From: Nitrosarchaeum sp. | Lineage (GTDB): Archaea > Thermoproteota > Nitrososphaeria > Nitrososphaerales > Nitrosopumilaceae | Assembly (NCBI GenBank): GCA_021414365.1 | Contig: JAIOOR010000006.1 | Location: 1-64,000 of the forward strand | Direction of reading: 5' to 3' | Length of the DNA stretch: 64,000 nt | In this document: positions 44,328-52,643 of the stretch, in pieces | Numbering within the stretch: position 1 is the stretch's first letter | Layout: every line of letters begins with the position of its first letter | Made by a program: the position numbers and the translations under genes | Notes under the pieces: model-generated | Seen by the model: only the letters and a program-made list of their open reading frames with translations | Told to the model about the DNA's origin: nothing | The model's database searches: none

Positions 44328-44813
44328 TTATTTGTTTTTAGATTTATGTTCAGATGCCAACATCTTAAGATTAGCAAGTTCTGTTTTTAATGATTCAATT
44401 TGAATTAAAGTTTGCAGATTAGAAATTTCTTGATTTAATCTTTCAATTTCACTATCTTTTATTTTTACAGATTCTTTGAGTTTGTTTAGTTCTCCAGATA
44501 ATTCATTTTGTGCTGCTTTAATTTCAGTTAAGCTAACTTGTTTTCCATCAGATGTAAAAATTTGGACTGTTTGCGAATTACTCAAGCTTTTTTTTTCGGT
44601 GTGGCTTGGATGGGTTTGAGATTTGTGCATATAGTCAGTACTCTTTTGAGAAATCCAACATACAAAAGTAAGGAACCAAGTTATTGGCACAGTTATAACA
44701 AATACGAATTCTAGGATAGGAGCAAAACCTACGAAATATGGCCATAGTCCTGTAAGTACTGCTGCAAAGACGCCAGTAACCACCGTTGCTAAATGGTTTC
44801 CAAGATATCCCAT
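44328..44813 (-). CDS. Two-helix membrane protein with coiled coil
   Basis: 161 residues: two transmembrane helices (about 6-28 and 32-55), then a soluble tail with a heptad coiled coil at ~90-155 (LSGELNKLKESVKIKDSEI). The tail is cytoplasmic by charge. Role unknown; could organise a membrane complex. Confidence 0.65.
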   Translation of the reverse strand: MGYLGNHLATVVTGVFAAVLTGLWPYFVGFAPILEFVFVITVPITWFLTFVCWISQKSTDYMHKSQTHPSHTEKKSLSNSQTVQIFTSDGKQVSLTEIKAAQNELSGELNKLKESVKIKDSEIERLNQEISNLQTLIQIESLKTELANLKMLASEHKSKNK

Positions 44814-44897
44814 AATTTATGGAAAAAATTCATTGTTTATAACAGTAATGTTGATCCTAAAAATTGATATTAAGTAAAAAGAAAAAGAAGATCTATT

Positions 44898-45119
44898 TTA
44901 TTCGTCTTCAGTAGATGTTTTAGGCATGTCTGATTGTAGGATTTGGATTTTTTGTAGTAATTCGGTTCTCAAATCTCGCGCAACCCTTCTAACAGTGGGT
45001 CTTGGAACACCTAATTCATCTACGACTTTGGTATAGATATCCTGTTTGTCAGTTACCCCTTTGTCAAGATAAGAATTAATTGCTTCTTTAATGATCGTGC
45101 TTTGGTTTGTACGATTCAA
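44898..45119 (-). CDS. Small helix-turn-helix protein
   Basis: 73 residues. A helix-turn-helix lies at ~27-50 (DIYTKVVDELGVPRPTVRRVARDL), followed by a short helix that may dimerise and an acidic tail. Short HTH proteins of this form are abundant in ammonia-oxidising archaea. A 16-bp palindrome lies 66 nt upstream and could be its operator. Confidence 0.65.
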   Translation of the reverse strand: MNRTNQSTIIKEAINSYLDKGVTDKQDIYTKVVDELGVPRPTVRRVARDLRTELLQKIQILQSDMPKTSTEDE

Positions 45120-45184
45120 CGAATACTAAATTTTAGTTGTTCTATATAAGACTATAACTTTTTGAAATAGTTTAATTTTTAATT

Positions 45185-45200
45185 TAACTATTAATAGTTA
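45185..45200. promoter_or_regulatory. 16-bp perfect palindrome, candidate operator
   Basis: TAACTATTAATAGTTA is a perfect palindrome in the 240-nt AT-rich gap between the small HTH gene and the divergent cyclophilin gene. No ORF is seen in this gap. Confidence 0.5.
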
Positions 45201-45359
45201 GAAAATAATTAAAAATAAAATTTTATTTAGTAATTATAAAAATACACTGTTAACGAAAAACGTACTGTTATTTCAGATTCTTAAATTATAATTAATAATT
45301 ATAGCAATTTGAAATTCATTACAAAAAGACTCTTATGATAAGACAGTAAATTACACCTG

Positions 45360-45836
45360 TTGAGTACAGTAATCATTGAAACCAATTTAGGAACGATTGT
45401 ATTCAAATTACTTCCTGATTTGGCACCAGAAACGGTAAGAAACTTTGAGAAATTAGCCAAAGACGGGTTCTATAATGGTACACTTTTTCACAGGGTTATT
45501 CCTGGATTTATGATTCAGGGAGGGGATCCAAATACAAAAAGTGGAAATAAGAGCACTTGGGGAATGGGTGGACCTGGTCATACTATTAAAGCTGAATTTA
45601 GTTCAAGATCGCATCATCGCGGTATTGTTTCTATGGCTAGATCGCAGGATCCAAACAGTGCAGGTTCACAATTTTTCATCGTTACTACAGATAGTACATT
45701 TTTAGATAGACAATACACAGTTTTTGGAGAAGTATTAGAAGGAATGGATATTGCAGATAAAATTGTAAATTTACGAAGAGATCGCAATGATTGTCCTCTT
45801 GAAGAAGCAAAAATGATTAGCGTTAAAGTGGAATAA
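45360..45836 (+). CDS. Cyclophilin-type peptidyl-prolyl isomerase
   Basis: 158 residues from TTG. FHRVIPGFMIQGGDP, the catalytic FHRV...R and GSQFFI are typical cyclophilin segments, as is QYTVFGEV. No signal peptide, so cytoplasmic. The next gene starts directly after its stop, so they are cotranscribed. Confidence 0.93.
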   Translation: MSTVIIETNLGTIVFKLLPDLAPETVRNFEKLAKDGFYNGTLFHRVIPGFMIQGGDPNTKSGNKSTWGMGGPGHTIKAEFSSRSHHRGIVSMARSQDPNSAGSQFFIVTTDSTFLDRQYTVFGEVLEGMDIADKIVNLRRDRNDCPLEEAKMISVKVE

Positions 45837-46859
45837 ATGAATTTAAAGCTAATTGCTTTTATGACACTATTATTCATAGTAGCAATTCCTACAGTATATG
45901 CTCAAATTTCAATTGGTGAGAAAGCTACACAAACATTAGTCGAAGTCACGATTAATTCATCAAATGAAGTTCATGTAAAGCATGTAATTGCCTCTTCAAA
46001 TACGCCTACACAAGTAGACTTGATTGATGGTGTTAGGACTAATCTCAAAGTTTCTGATGAAAACGGAAAAGAAAAACAAGTTGGAATAATTGGTGATGGC
46101 AGAAGCATTATGATTTATCCATCACAGAAAGATACAATTGTAGAATATGATCTTGCAAATGTTCTTTTTCTAAAAAATAATATGATGATTTGGAATTTTA
46201 CGTATCCTGAAACAACTTCTTTTATTACTCCTGAAGAAGTAGACATGGTTTTTGCAAATAACAGACCAGTTCATTTAGATGAACAACGTGGAATTAGATG
46301 TCATGGATGTCAAATGATTTTAGAATATTCTATCAACATGCCAGAAATATTTGAAAACGTAAAATTAGATGACAAAGAGTTTCTAGTAGGAGTAAGAACA
46401 TTTGCAGAGATAAATCAATTTAATTTTGATCAATTAACAAAAAGTATTAGTTTTGAAGTTAAGGGAGAAAAACAATTTGTAACTGCAATTATTCCTAAAG
46501 AATTATTGCCTGCATCATACAAAGTATTTTTGGGAGACAAAAAAATACCTTATGAAGATTATATCAATAACGGAACACATGTTTGGCTTAGTATAAGACC
46601 AGACAATTCAGGTCAAATATCAATTACAAGCGTAGAAATTAGTAATGATACTACTACAAATGGCGACACATCAAAAATAAATACAAATCAAGACAATACT
46701 TCAAAATCAAATGTAAATCAAAACATCATGACCTATATTTTGATTGGAGTTATTGTATCAATTGGAATAGGAGTGATGTTAATCATTATGAGAAAAAAGA
46801 AAACAACATCAACTAGAACAATAAAAGATAACAAAACTGAAAAAAATCAGATAGATTAA
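45837..46859 (+). CDS. Exported protein with C-terminal membrane anchor
   Basis: 340 residues: signal peptide ending TVYAQ; a beta-rich ectodomain with CHGCQM (CxxC, about residue 155-160); a low-complexity Thr/Asn/Ser-rich linker (~275-298); a transmembrane helix (about 300-318) and a basic tail. The start ATG abuts the cyclophilin stop. Unknown function, probably on the cell surface. Confidence 0.7.
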   Translation: MNLKLIAFMTLLFIVAIPTVYAQISIGEKATQTLVEVTINSSNEVHVKHVIASSNTPTQVDLIDGVRTNLKVSDENGKEKQVGIIGDGRSIMIYPSQKDTIVEYDLANVLFLKNNMMIWNFTYPETTSFITPEEVDMVFANNRPVHLDEQRGIRCHGCQMILEYSINMPEIFENVKLDDKEFLVGVRTFAEINQFNFDQLTKSISFEVKGEKQFVTAIIPKELLPASYKVFLGDKKIPYEDYINNGTHVWLSIRPDNSGQISITSVEISNDTTTNGDTSKINTNQDNTSKSNVNQNIMTYILIGVIVSIGIGVMLIIMRKKKTTSTRTIKDNKTEKNQID

Positions 46860-46901
46860 ATTTTCAATGAATTAATTGTTGAGATTTATTAAAAATTATA
46901 G

Positions 46902-47057
46902 TTATTCTCCACCTGATCCACAAGAACAAAAACCATATTCATCAATTCTGACATTGCATATTACGCATTTTTCTCCATAATCAACTTCCCATGGTTCCTT
47001 ACCAAATAGCTTAAAGTGATCATCTATTTCAAGTGGGATTTCACGTTTTTTCCCCAA
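46902..47057 (-). CDS. 51-residue zinc-binding mini-protein
   Basis: A minus-strand ORF from TTG (47055-47057) to TAA (46902-46904). Residues: MGKKREIPLEIDDHFKLFG, then KEPWEVDYG, then KCVICNVRIDEYGFCSCGSG. The CVIC...CSCG pattern gives four Cys for one zinc. It fills the gap otherwise empty between two genes and shares a divergent promoter region with 47107. Confidence 0.6.
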   Translation of the reverse strand: MGKKREIPLEIDDHFKLFGKEPWEVDYGEKCVICNVRIDEYGFCSCGSGGE

Positions 47058-47106
47058 TGATTTGTATATGTAAAACAACTATACATACATTATTGGAGAT
47101 TAAATT

Positions 47107-47298
47107 ATGAAAATCGAATGCGGTTGTCACTGCATCAAATGTAGAAGTACTAATCTTGAATCAAATAGAGTAGGACAAATTGAGAGTGATGGATATTTTG
47201 ATATGCATCATACATGCAAACAATGTAATACACATTTTGATCATTTGGAAGGAGAAATCTTTGAGAGTTGTGAAAAATGTCACTATAAAATTAGTTAG
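47107..47298 (+). CDS. Small zinc-binding protein
   Basis: 63 residues with CGCHCIKC near the N-terminus, TCKQC in the middle and SCEKC near the end, plus three histidines. The three CxxC-like units suggest two zinc sites. Divergent from the 51-residue zinc mini-protein. Function unknown. Confidence 0.6.
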   Translation: MKIECGCHCIKCRSTNLESNRVGQIESDGYFDMHHTCKQCNTHFDHLEGEIFESCEKCHYKIS

Positions 47299-47301
47299 AC
47301 T

Positions 47302-47781
47302 CTAATGCATTTGGATAAAATAATGAGCTCTATTTTCTTGTAAATTTTTTAAAATTTCTTTATTAGATGCCATTTTTGCCAGAGCTTTTGATACATCTAA
47401 AGGACTAGCACTCCATCCATATTCTCTTAGTTGTTGAACAGTTTCTGTTACTGTTCTTGGAGAATCAAAGAATCTACCAGTTTCCAATATTCGTAATTTT
47501 GCTTTAATTTCATGAGAACTAATTGGTTTTGGTTCATTAAATTCTGGTTCAAATGTTTCTGCATCTTCCAGATATTCTAGACTAAATTGATTAGATGGTA
47601 TTGAATCATTTGACTGGATAATTTCTTCATTTTTATTTTCATAGATAATTTTTGCCTGATTTTCATGTATGCAACTTGATATATTTGCGATAATTTCACC
47701 TAAAGTTTGATTATCAACATAGAAATCTCTAGAGTCAACCTCAATTTCATTCTCACCAATCTTGAGTTTTATTCTAGCCAT
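47302..47781 (-). CDS. Conserved unknown protein with winged-helix-like C-terminus
   Basis: 159 residues. The N-terminal ~40 residues form a short beta/alpha unit (RIKLKIGENEIEVDSRDFYV); a linker rich in Glu and Pro follows; residues ~105-150 (TVTETVQQLREYGWSASPLDVSKALAKMA) look like a winged helix. Possibly a small DNA-binding protein. No family recognised. Confidence 0.55.
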   Translation of the reverse strand: MARIKLKIGENEIEVDSRDFYVDNQTLGEIIANISSCIHENQAKIIYENKNEEIIQSNDSIPSNQFSLEYLEDAETFEPEFNEPKPISSHEIKAKLRILETGRFFDSPRTVTETVQQLREYGWSASPLDVSKALAKMASNKEILKNLQENRAHYFIQMH

Positions 47782-47913
47782 CTACCCATAAATCGAATGA
47801 TTTTGATTTATTCTGCTAGCTCTAATGAGATTTAAGATTAGATCAAAAATTTTACACACATAAATTGGATTTTTTTCCTATTTGGTTAAAAAGCAATTTT
47901 GAGATGTTGTAGT

Positions 47914-48366
47914 ATGAGTTCTAAAAAGACAAAAGCGATCATAATACTAATCATAATAGTAGGTCTTTTTGGATATTCTCAGTATGTTTTAGCATCAAAA
48001 ATAGGCATATCAATTATACAGAGCCATCTTCTTGAAAAAAGTGATAATGGTTCAACATATAGTGTTGAATTAGAATTTAACAATCCATCATTATTGGTTT
48101 TAACGGCAGGTAAAACATCATTTTTTGTTATAGCAGATGAAGAAATGATTGGAAAAGGAAGTTTAGAATCATTTGTACTCTCACCTCTAGGAAGAAGCTT
48201 GGTTAGTGGTACTTTTCTAAAAGATTTGAGTGTAGATTCTCAAGAATATTCAACAGTAAAGATAAGCGGGGTAACAAAATATAATGTGGTGTTTACATCA
48301 ATTGATGTACCCTTTGTGTTTTATCCATCAGAAGAACAGGCAAGAGAATTTATACATCAAAATTAA
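47914..48366 (+). CDS. Membrane-anchored LEA14/WHy-like protein
   Basis: 150 residues from ATG at 47914 (MSSKKTKAII); the ATG at 47899 adds five residues with two cysteines. One N-terminal transmembrane helix and a beta-sandwich with SVELEFNNPSLLVLTAGKTSFFV and GSLESFVLSPLGRSLVSGTF, resembling the LEA14-like domain at 41599. The two are likely distant paralogues. Confidence 0.65.
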   Translation: MSSKKTKAIIILIIIVGLFGYSQYVLASKIGISIIQSHLLEKSDNGSTYSVELEFNNPSLLVLTAGKTSFFVIADEEMIGKGSLESFVLSPLGRSLVSGTFLKDLSVDSQEYSTVKISGVTKYNVVFTSIDVPFVFYPSEEQAREFIHQN

Positions 48367-48378
48367 TTTTTTAAAAGA

Positions 48379-49272
48379 ATGTTAACTGTTTTTGGTTCAA
48401 CTGCATTAGATACGATTAGAACTCCAAAAAAAACTCTAAAAGATGTTTTGGGAGGAGCTGCAACATTTGCAGCTATATCAGCAAGTAACTTTGTAAATAC
48501 GGGATTAATAGCTGTGGTAGGAAAAGACTTTCCAAAAGAATATCATCAAATTTTATCAAAATACCTTGATTTACAGGGATTGACCATAAAAGATGGTAAA
48601 ACTTTTCGTTATGATGGAAGTTATGATAAAACACTTAGCACTAGAGAAACTTTGAAAACTGAACTTAATGTACTTGCAGATTTTAAGCCAACCGTTCCTG
48701 AAGAATATAAAAAATCACAATTTGTATATTTGGCAAATAATGATCCTGAACAAAATTCTGCTTTAATTAAGGAATTTGATAAAGTAAAATTTTCAATGTG
48801 TGATACTATTGAATTTTGGATATCTACAAAAAGAGAATCAGTAATTAAAATGATTAAAGCTGTAGATGCAGTTGTGATTAATGATGAAGAAGCTAAATTA
48901 CTAACAAAAGAATTCAATTTGATCAAATGTGCAAAAAAGATGATGGAGTGGGGAGCAAAATATGTAATTATTAAAAAAGGTGAACATGGTTCATTGATGT
49001 TTTTTGAAGATGTAATATTTCCATGTGTGGGATTTTCATTGGAAGATGTTGTGGACCCTACTGGTGCGGGAGATTCTTTTGCAGGTGCAATGATAGGATA
49101 TTTAGCCAGTAAAAATTCAACAAATCCTGCAGAAATTAAAAAAGCAGTTGTTTATGGAAATGTATTGGGATCTTTTGCTGTTGAAAAATATGGATTAGAT
49201 GGTTTGCTCCAAATTAAAAAATCAGACATTACAAAACGAATCAAATTATATGAAAAAATGATTCGTTTCTAA
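48379..49272 (+). CDS. PfkB-family carbohydrate/nucleoside kinase
   Basis: 297 residues. VFGSTALDTIRTPKK and GGAATFAAISA at the start, and the second PfkB signature DPTGAGDSFAGAMIGYLA (about 231-248) with its catalytic Asp. The family includes ribokinase, adenosine kinase and ADP-sugar kinases, and the substrate cannot be named. 12 nt after the LEA14-like gene. Confidence 0.88.
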   Translation: MLTVFGSTALDTIRTPKKTLKDVLGGAATFAAISASNFVNTGLIAVVGKDFPKEYHQILSKYLDLQGLTIKDGKTFRYDGSYDKTLSTRETLKTELNVLADFKPTVPEEYKKSQFVYLANNDPEQNSALIKEFDKVKFSMCDTIEFWISTKRESVIKMIKAVDAVVINDEEAKLLTKEFNLIKCAKKMMEWGAKYVIIKKGEHGSLMFFEDVIFPCVGFSLEDVVDPTGAGDSFAGAMIGYLASKNSTNPAEIKKAVVYGNVLGSFAVEKYGLDGLLQIKKSDITKRIKLYEKMIRF

Positions 49273-49322
49273 AAAGATTTAAGTTCGATTATTTCAGCAG
49301 ATGAATTGAATACTTGTAAGAT

Positions 49323-49667
49323 ATGTCTGAAAAAAATGAAGATCGTTTAGAAACCATATTCAAACTACAAAAAGGTCTATCAGAAATGATGAAACTAGAT
49401 AGATATCCAAAAGACTCTGAAGGGCGAATTTCTGCACTTTGTACTGCAATTATTCATGAAGCTGTAGAATTACAAAGAACTACGAATTGGAAGTGGTGGA
49501 AAACTCCTGTACCATTTAATGTATCTGAAGCAAGAGAAGAATTGATTGACATATGGCATTTTGTAATTCAAGCATCATTAGAACTAAATTTAACTTCAGA
49601 AGATATTCTTGAAGAATATAAAAAGAAAAACGAAATCAATCGAGAAAGACAAAGAACTGGATATTAG
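49323..49667 (+). CDS. Dimeric dUTPase-like / all-alpha NTP pyrophosphatase
   Basis: 114 residues. IIHEAVELQRTTNWKWWK and AREELIDIWHFVIQASLEL carry the E..E...E..D metal-binding pattern of the all-alpha NTP pyrophosphatases (dUTPase-2 group). It would hydrolyse dUTP or other nucleotides to monophosphates. It overlaps the MtrA-like gene by 4 nt, tail to tail. Confidence 0.72.
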   Translation: MSEKNEDRLETIFKLQKGLSEMMKLDRYPKDSEGRISALCTAIIHEAVELQRTTNWKWWKTPVPFNVSEAREELIDIWHFVIQASLELNLTSEDILEEYKKKNEINRERQRTGY

Positions 49668-50134
49668 ATAATAGATTTTTTAATTATTTCAAAATTTGTT
49701 TCATTTATCATATTTACAAGATTAATTTCATTTTGAAAATAATTGATTTCTAATTTAGTTACAGTAAGAAATGGATCCGGACTAGTCGAATTGATTATTC
49801 TCCCAAAGTTATCAATTCCATTTTTATGTAATTCAAATAAAGAATGACCAGCTCTATGACCCCATACCTCTTTACCACAAACTAGAATAGTTTTAATTTT
49901 TTTATTTTGGTTAACATATTTAATCAGAGAATCAATTCCTTTATTTTCAGAAAATAGTCTTCCAGCAATTGAAATATGATTCAAAAGTTCAGAATTAGAA
50001 ATTTTTTTGAGTAAATCTATACTTGAAAGGGTGCAAATTGCTATAGAAGAATCAACATTTCCTAGGTACGATTCTTCTGAAATGGGAAGTATTACCTTAC
50101 ATAATTCTCCAATCACATTACCAAGACTATTCAT
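49664..50134 (-). CDS. Stand-alone MtrA-like corrinoid-binding domain
   Basis: 156 residues. SIAICTLSSIDLL, ISIAGRLFSENKGIDSLI, LVCGKEVWGHRAGHSLFELHKNG and RIINSTSPDPFL line up in order with the soluble domain of methyltransferase subunit MtrA, whose GH histidine ligates cobalt. The canonical C-terminal membrane helix is missing. No methanogenesis genes are nearby. It may bind a cobamide in another methyl-transfer or storage role. It overlaps the upstream DegT gene by 8 nt. Confidence 0.72.
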   Translation of the reverse strand: MNSLGNVIGELCKVILPISEESYLGNVDSSIAICTLSSIDLLKKISNSELLNHISIAGRLFSENKGIDSLIKYVNQNKKIKTILVCGKEVWGHRAGHSLFELHKNGIDNFGRIINSTSPDPFLTVTKLEINYFQNEINLVNMINETNFEIIKKSII

Positions 50135-51215
50135 TTAGTATATCACGAAGAGTCTTTGCAATAAATTCAATGTTTTTTGTGGTTACTCTAGGGTGTATTG
50201 GGAGAGATAAAACGTGTGATGAGGCCCATTCAGTATTTGGAAGTTTAATTTTTTGTTTGTAAAATGGTGTCTTATGAACTGGAGTTGGATAATATGAAGC
50301 TGCACCAATTCCTTTGGTATTTAGTTTTTTGATAATTTTATCTCTATTTGATGTAGCTATTGTGTAAAGATACCAATTTACATTTTCATGATTTCGTTGT
50401 TTAGGAAGTATGATATCTAGATCAGAAATTAATTTTGATAAAAGACTTGCATTTTTTTTTCTTAATTTAAGAAAATTAGGAAGTTTTTTCATTTGTATAG
50501 TTGCAATCGCTGCACTAATTTCTGGCAATCTTAGATTTAATCCAAATATCCTAGTATCGTATCCATGAACCATTCCATGATTTCTAATCATTAATAATCG
50601 ATCTCGTAAGTTTTTATCATTTGTTGCAACAAATCCTCCTTCTCCTGAAGTCATTACTTTTGCAGGATACATACTCCAACAACCTAAATCAGAAAAAGTT
50701 CCAGCATGTTTTCCTTTGTATGTAGAACCTAATGATTGTGCAGAATCTTCTATAATTGGTAAATTATGTTTTTTAGCAATTTCTAAAATTCTATCAATAA
50801 ATACTACATTACCATAAAGATGAACTGGCATGATTGCCTTCGTTTTCTTTGTTATCTTTTTTTGTAGGTCATCTGGATCCATGGTGTAATTTTCTTTTAG
50901 TATGTCAACAAAAACCGGCTTAGCTCCTGTAGATACAACTGAATTTGCTGTTGCTACAAATGTAAATGAAGGAACTAGAACTTCATCACCTTTTTTGATA
51001 TCAAGAGCATAAAGTGCAGCTTGTAAAGCTGCAGTACCAGAATTTACTGCAACTACATATTTTGATTTTATAAAAAGTGATGCTGATTTCTCAAATGATT
51101 GGACATGTTTTCCTCCTTGATTAGCTGCTGATGTAAGAGCACCATTTTTTAGAATTGAGGTTACTGCTGCAATTTCTTCTTTACCTACAAATGGAACATT
51201 GATTGCAATTTTCAA
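50127..51215 (-). CDS. DegT/DnrJ/EryC1 aminotransferase
   Basis: 362 residues. NVPFVGKEEIAAV, VAVNSGTAALQAALYAL, PVHLYGN, IEDSAQSLGSTYKGK and the PLP-lysine segment SMYPAKVMTSGEGG are diagnostic. It puts an amino group on a nucleotide-linked keto-sugar, for surface polysaccharide or S-layer glycan building, although no sugar genes adjoin it. It is coupled to the MtrA-like gene. Confidence 0.9.
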   Translation of the reverse strand: MKIAINVPFVGKEEIAAVTSILKNGALTSAANQGGKHVQSFEKSASLFIKSKYVVAVNSGTAALQAALYALDIKKGDEVLVPSFTFVATANSVVSTGAKPVFVDILKENYTMDPDDLQKKITKKTKAIMPVHLYGNVVFIDRILEIAKKHNLPIIEDSAQSLGSTYKGKHAGTFSDLGCWSMYPAKVMTSGEGGFVATNDKNLRDRLLMIRNHGMVHGYDTRIFGLNLRLPEISAAIATIQMKKLPNFLKLRKKNASLLSKLISDLDIILPKQRNHENVNWYLYTIATSNRDKIIKKLNTKGIGAASYYPTPVHKTPFYKQKIKLPNTEWASSHVLSLPIHPRVTTKNIEFIAKTLRDILNE

Positions 51216-51297
51216 CAGATATTCTCTTTAAAACTAGTCTATAAATCTCATGAAATAGGCATGAATTTTTATATTTCAAAATTAGGAAATTCGCATA

Positions 51298-51873
51298 ATG
51301 AATCAACATCATCTTGAAGAAAAATCAGATGCAGGTTACAAAGTTTTTCTATATATTTTCTATGTTTGTGCATTCATAATGATTTCATGTCTTATTTTTG
51401 GAGTTTATATCACTGTAATAGAATGGATGAAAAATGGAACCTATGTAATGGGAGAAGCAATACAAAATACTTTCATACCATTTGAAAATTTTTCAAGGGT
51501 TTCAACATGGATATTTTTTTCTACAATTATTGGATGGTATTGTGTTTCAAGAATAGGATGGAGAAGAACGGCAGGAAATAAAATTGTGGGTATGAGAATG
51601 GCTCTACTTCAGATCATGTTGTTAGGATTTTCAATTATTACACTGTATGAGGTATTGTACAATTTTACGGTTTTAAATGCAGAAATTACTGCAGGAATGA
51701 TTAAAGGAAATGTTCCTAATATTGATATGTTATCAATTGCATATCCTGATCCAACTAGACCATGGAATTTAGTTTTTGCAACTAAAGTTTTTCTTGCAGC
51801 ATTCATCATTAGCTCTCACGCATTTTATCTCAGTACCAAACCAAGAAAAAATCTAGATGAATCTCAAGTATAA
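51298..51873 (+). CDS. Four-helix membrane protein, unknown
   Basis: 191 residues, with transmembrane segments at about 15-40, 58-80, 92-118 and 157-178. The N-terminus has MNQHHLEEKS and an outward loop includes WMKNGTYVMGEAI. No motif is decisive. It is a plausible lineage-conserved respiratory or ammonia-oxidation accessory protein, but I have no sequence proof. Confidence 0.6.
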   Translation: MNQHHLEEKSDAGYKVFLYIFYVCAFIMISCLIFGVYITVIEWMKNGTYVMGEAIQNTFIPFENFSRVSTWIFFSTIIGWYCVSRIGWRRTAGNKIVGMRMALLQIMLLGFSIITLYEVLYNFTVLNAEITAGMIKGNVPNIDMLSIAYPDPTRPWNLVFATKVFLAAFIISSHAFYLSTKPRKNLDESQV

Positions 51874-51885
51874 AGTAAAAAATAT

Positions 51886-52263
51886 TTATTTTGATGCAAA
51901 CATTTTTCCAAGTTTTTCTTGATCAGATTTTACTTTACCAAATGCTTTTCTATGAAAAGAATTACAAAATTTTACTGTTTCTGAACGTGGATTATTTTTT
52001 CTTGTTTCCTCTATAATTCGGCCACACCAAAAGCAGTATTCTTTTTTTATAACACCAATCTCCCACCCTAAAAATTTAGAATCATAGTATCCTTTTTCTT
52101 TTGGACGAATAGAGTTTAGAAAATCGCCTTTATCAGATTGAACCCAAATGTTTTTGATTTTTGGATGAAATGGTTTATTCCAACGTCTTTTTTTGTCATC
52201 CCATTTGATATTATTCTCAGTACAAAATTTAAAAAATTCTTCCTCAAATTGTTTAGAAACCAT
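51886..52263 (-). CDS. Small zinc-ribbon-like protein
   Basis: 125 residues. The first ~80 residues contain FFKFCTENNIKWDDKKRRWNKPF; residues ~80-110 contain YCFWCGRII...VKFCNSFHRKAF, giving a CxxC...CxxxH zinc site of treble-clef/HNH-like appearance. No catalytic His-Asn pair is evident, so nuclease activity is not claimed. Confidence 0.6.
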   Translation of the reverse strand: MVSKQFEEEFFKFCTENNIKWDDKKRRWNKPFHPKIKNIWVQSDKGDFLNSIRPKEKGYYDSKFLGWEIGVIKKEYCFWCGRIIEETRKNNPRSETVKFCNSFHRKAFGKVKSDQEKLGKMFASK

Positions 52264-52360
52264 GATTTTTATTCATATTTTCACCTATGAAAGTATTCGT
52301 AAAATTCAATCAGATAATCTAGGTTTTTTAGGATTTTTTCAGAATTGACATATAACTACT

Positions 52361-52374
52361 AAAAACTAGTTTTT
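52361..52374. promoter_or_regulatory. 14-bp palindrome upstream of the C2H2 gene
   Basis: AAAAACTAGTTTTT is perfectly palindromic and ends 24 nt before the ATG at 52399, where an operator or TATA-proximal site would lie. A further CTACTAG follows directly. Confidence 0.5.
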
Positions 52375-52398
52375 CTACTAGAACATACTATACTAATT

Positions 52399-52584
52399 AT
52401 GGGATTATTTGGAAATTCTAATGAAACAAAATGTAAGAAATGTGGAACCGTATTAACTGATCCAGAAAGAATGAAAAAACATCAAGAAGTTGCACATAAT
52501 AAAAAAAAGGACAAGTGTAGAGCCTGTGGTACAGAATTTGACACTTCTGAAGAACTAAGAAAACACAAGAAAGATTGTAAGTAA
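52399..52584 (+). CDS. Two-finger C2H2 zinc protein
   Basis: 61 residues: CKKCGTVLTDPERMKKHQ...H and CRACGTEFDTSEELRKHKKDC form two fingers about 26 residues apart (the second with CC-HC). Short C2H2 proteins are common in this phylum and are likely DNA or protein binders. Confidence 0.8.
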   Translation: MGLFGNSNETKCKKCGTVLTDPERMKKHQEVAHNKKKDKCRACGTEFDTSEELRKHKKDCK

Positions 52585-52643
52585 TACTTTATTTCAAGTA
52601 TAACTAATTTAATGAATTTATTTTAAGTTTGATTTGTTATGAA

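Noticed and set aside
45201-45310. AT-rich repeats as a replication origin
   Set aside because: The region is AT-rich with short inverted repeats but lacks origin recognition boxes, and no orc1/cdc6 gene is adjacent.
51298-51873. Ammonia monooxygenase-associated subunit
   Set aside because: The four-helix protein has no residue pattern I can tie to known amo subunits, and no amo gene is in the window.
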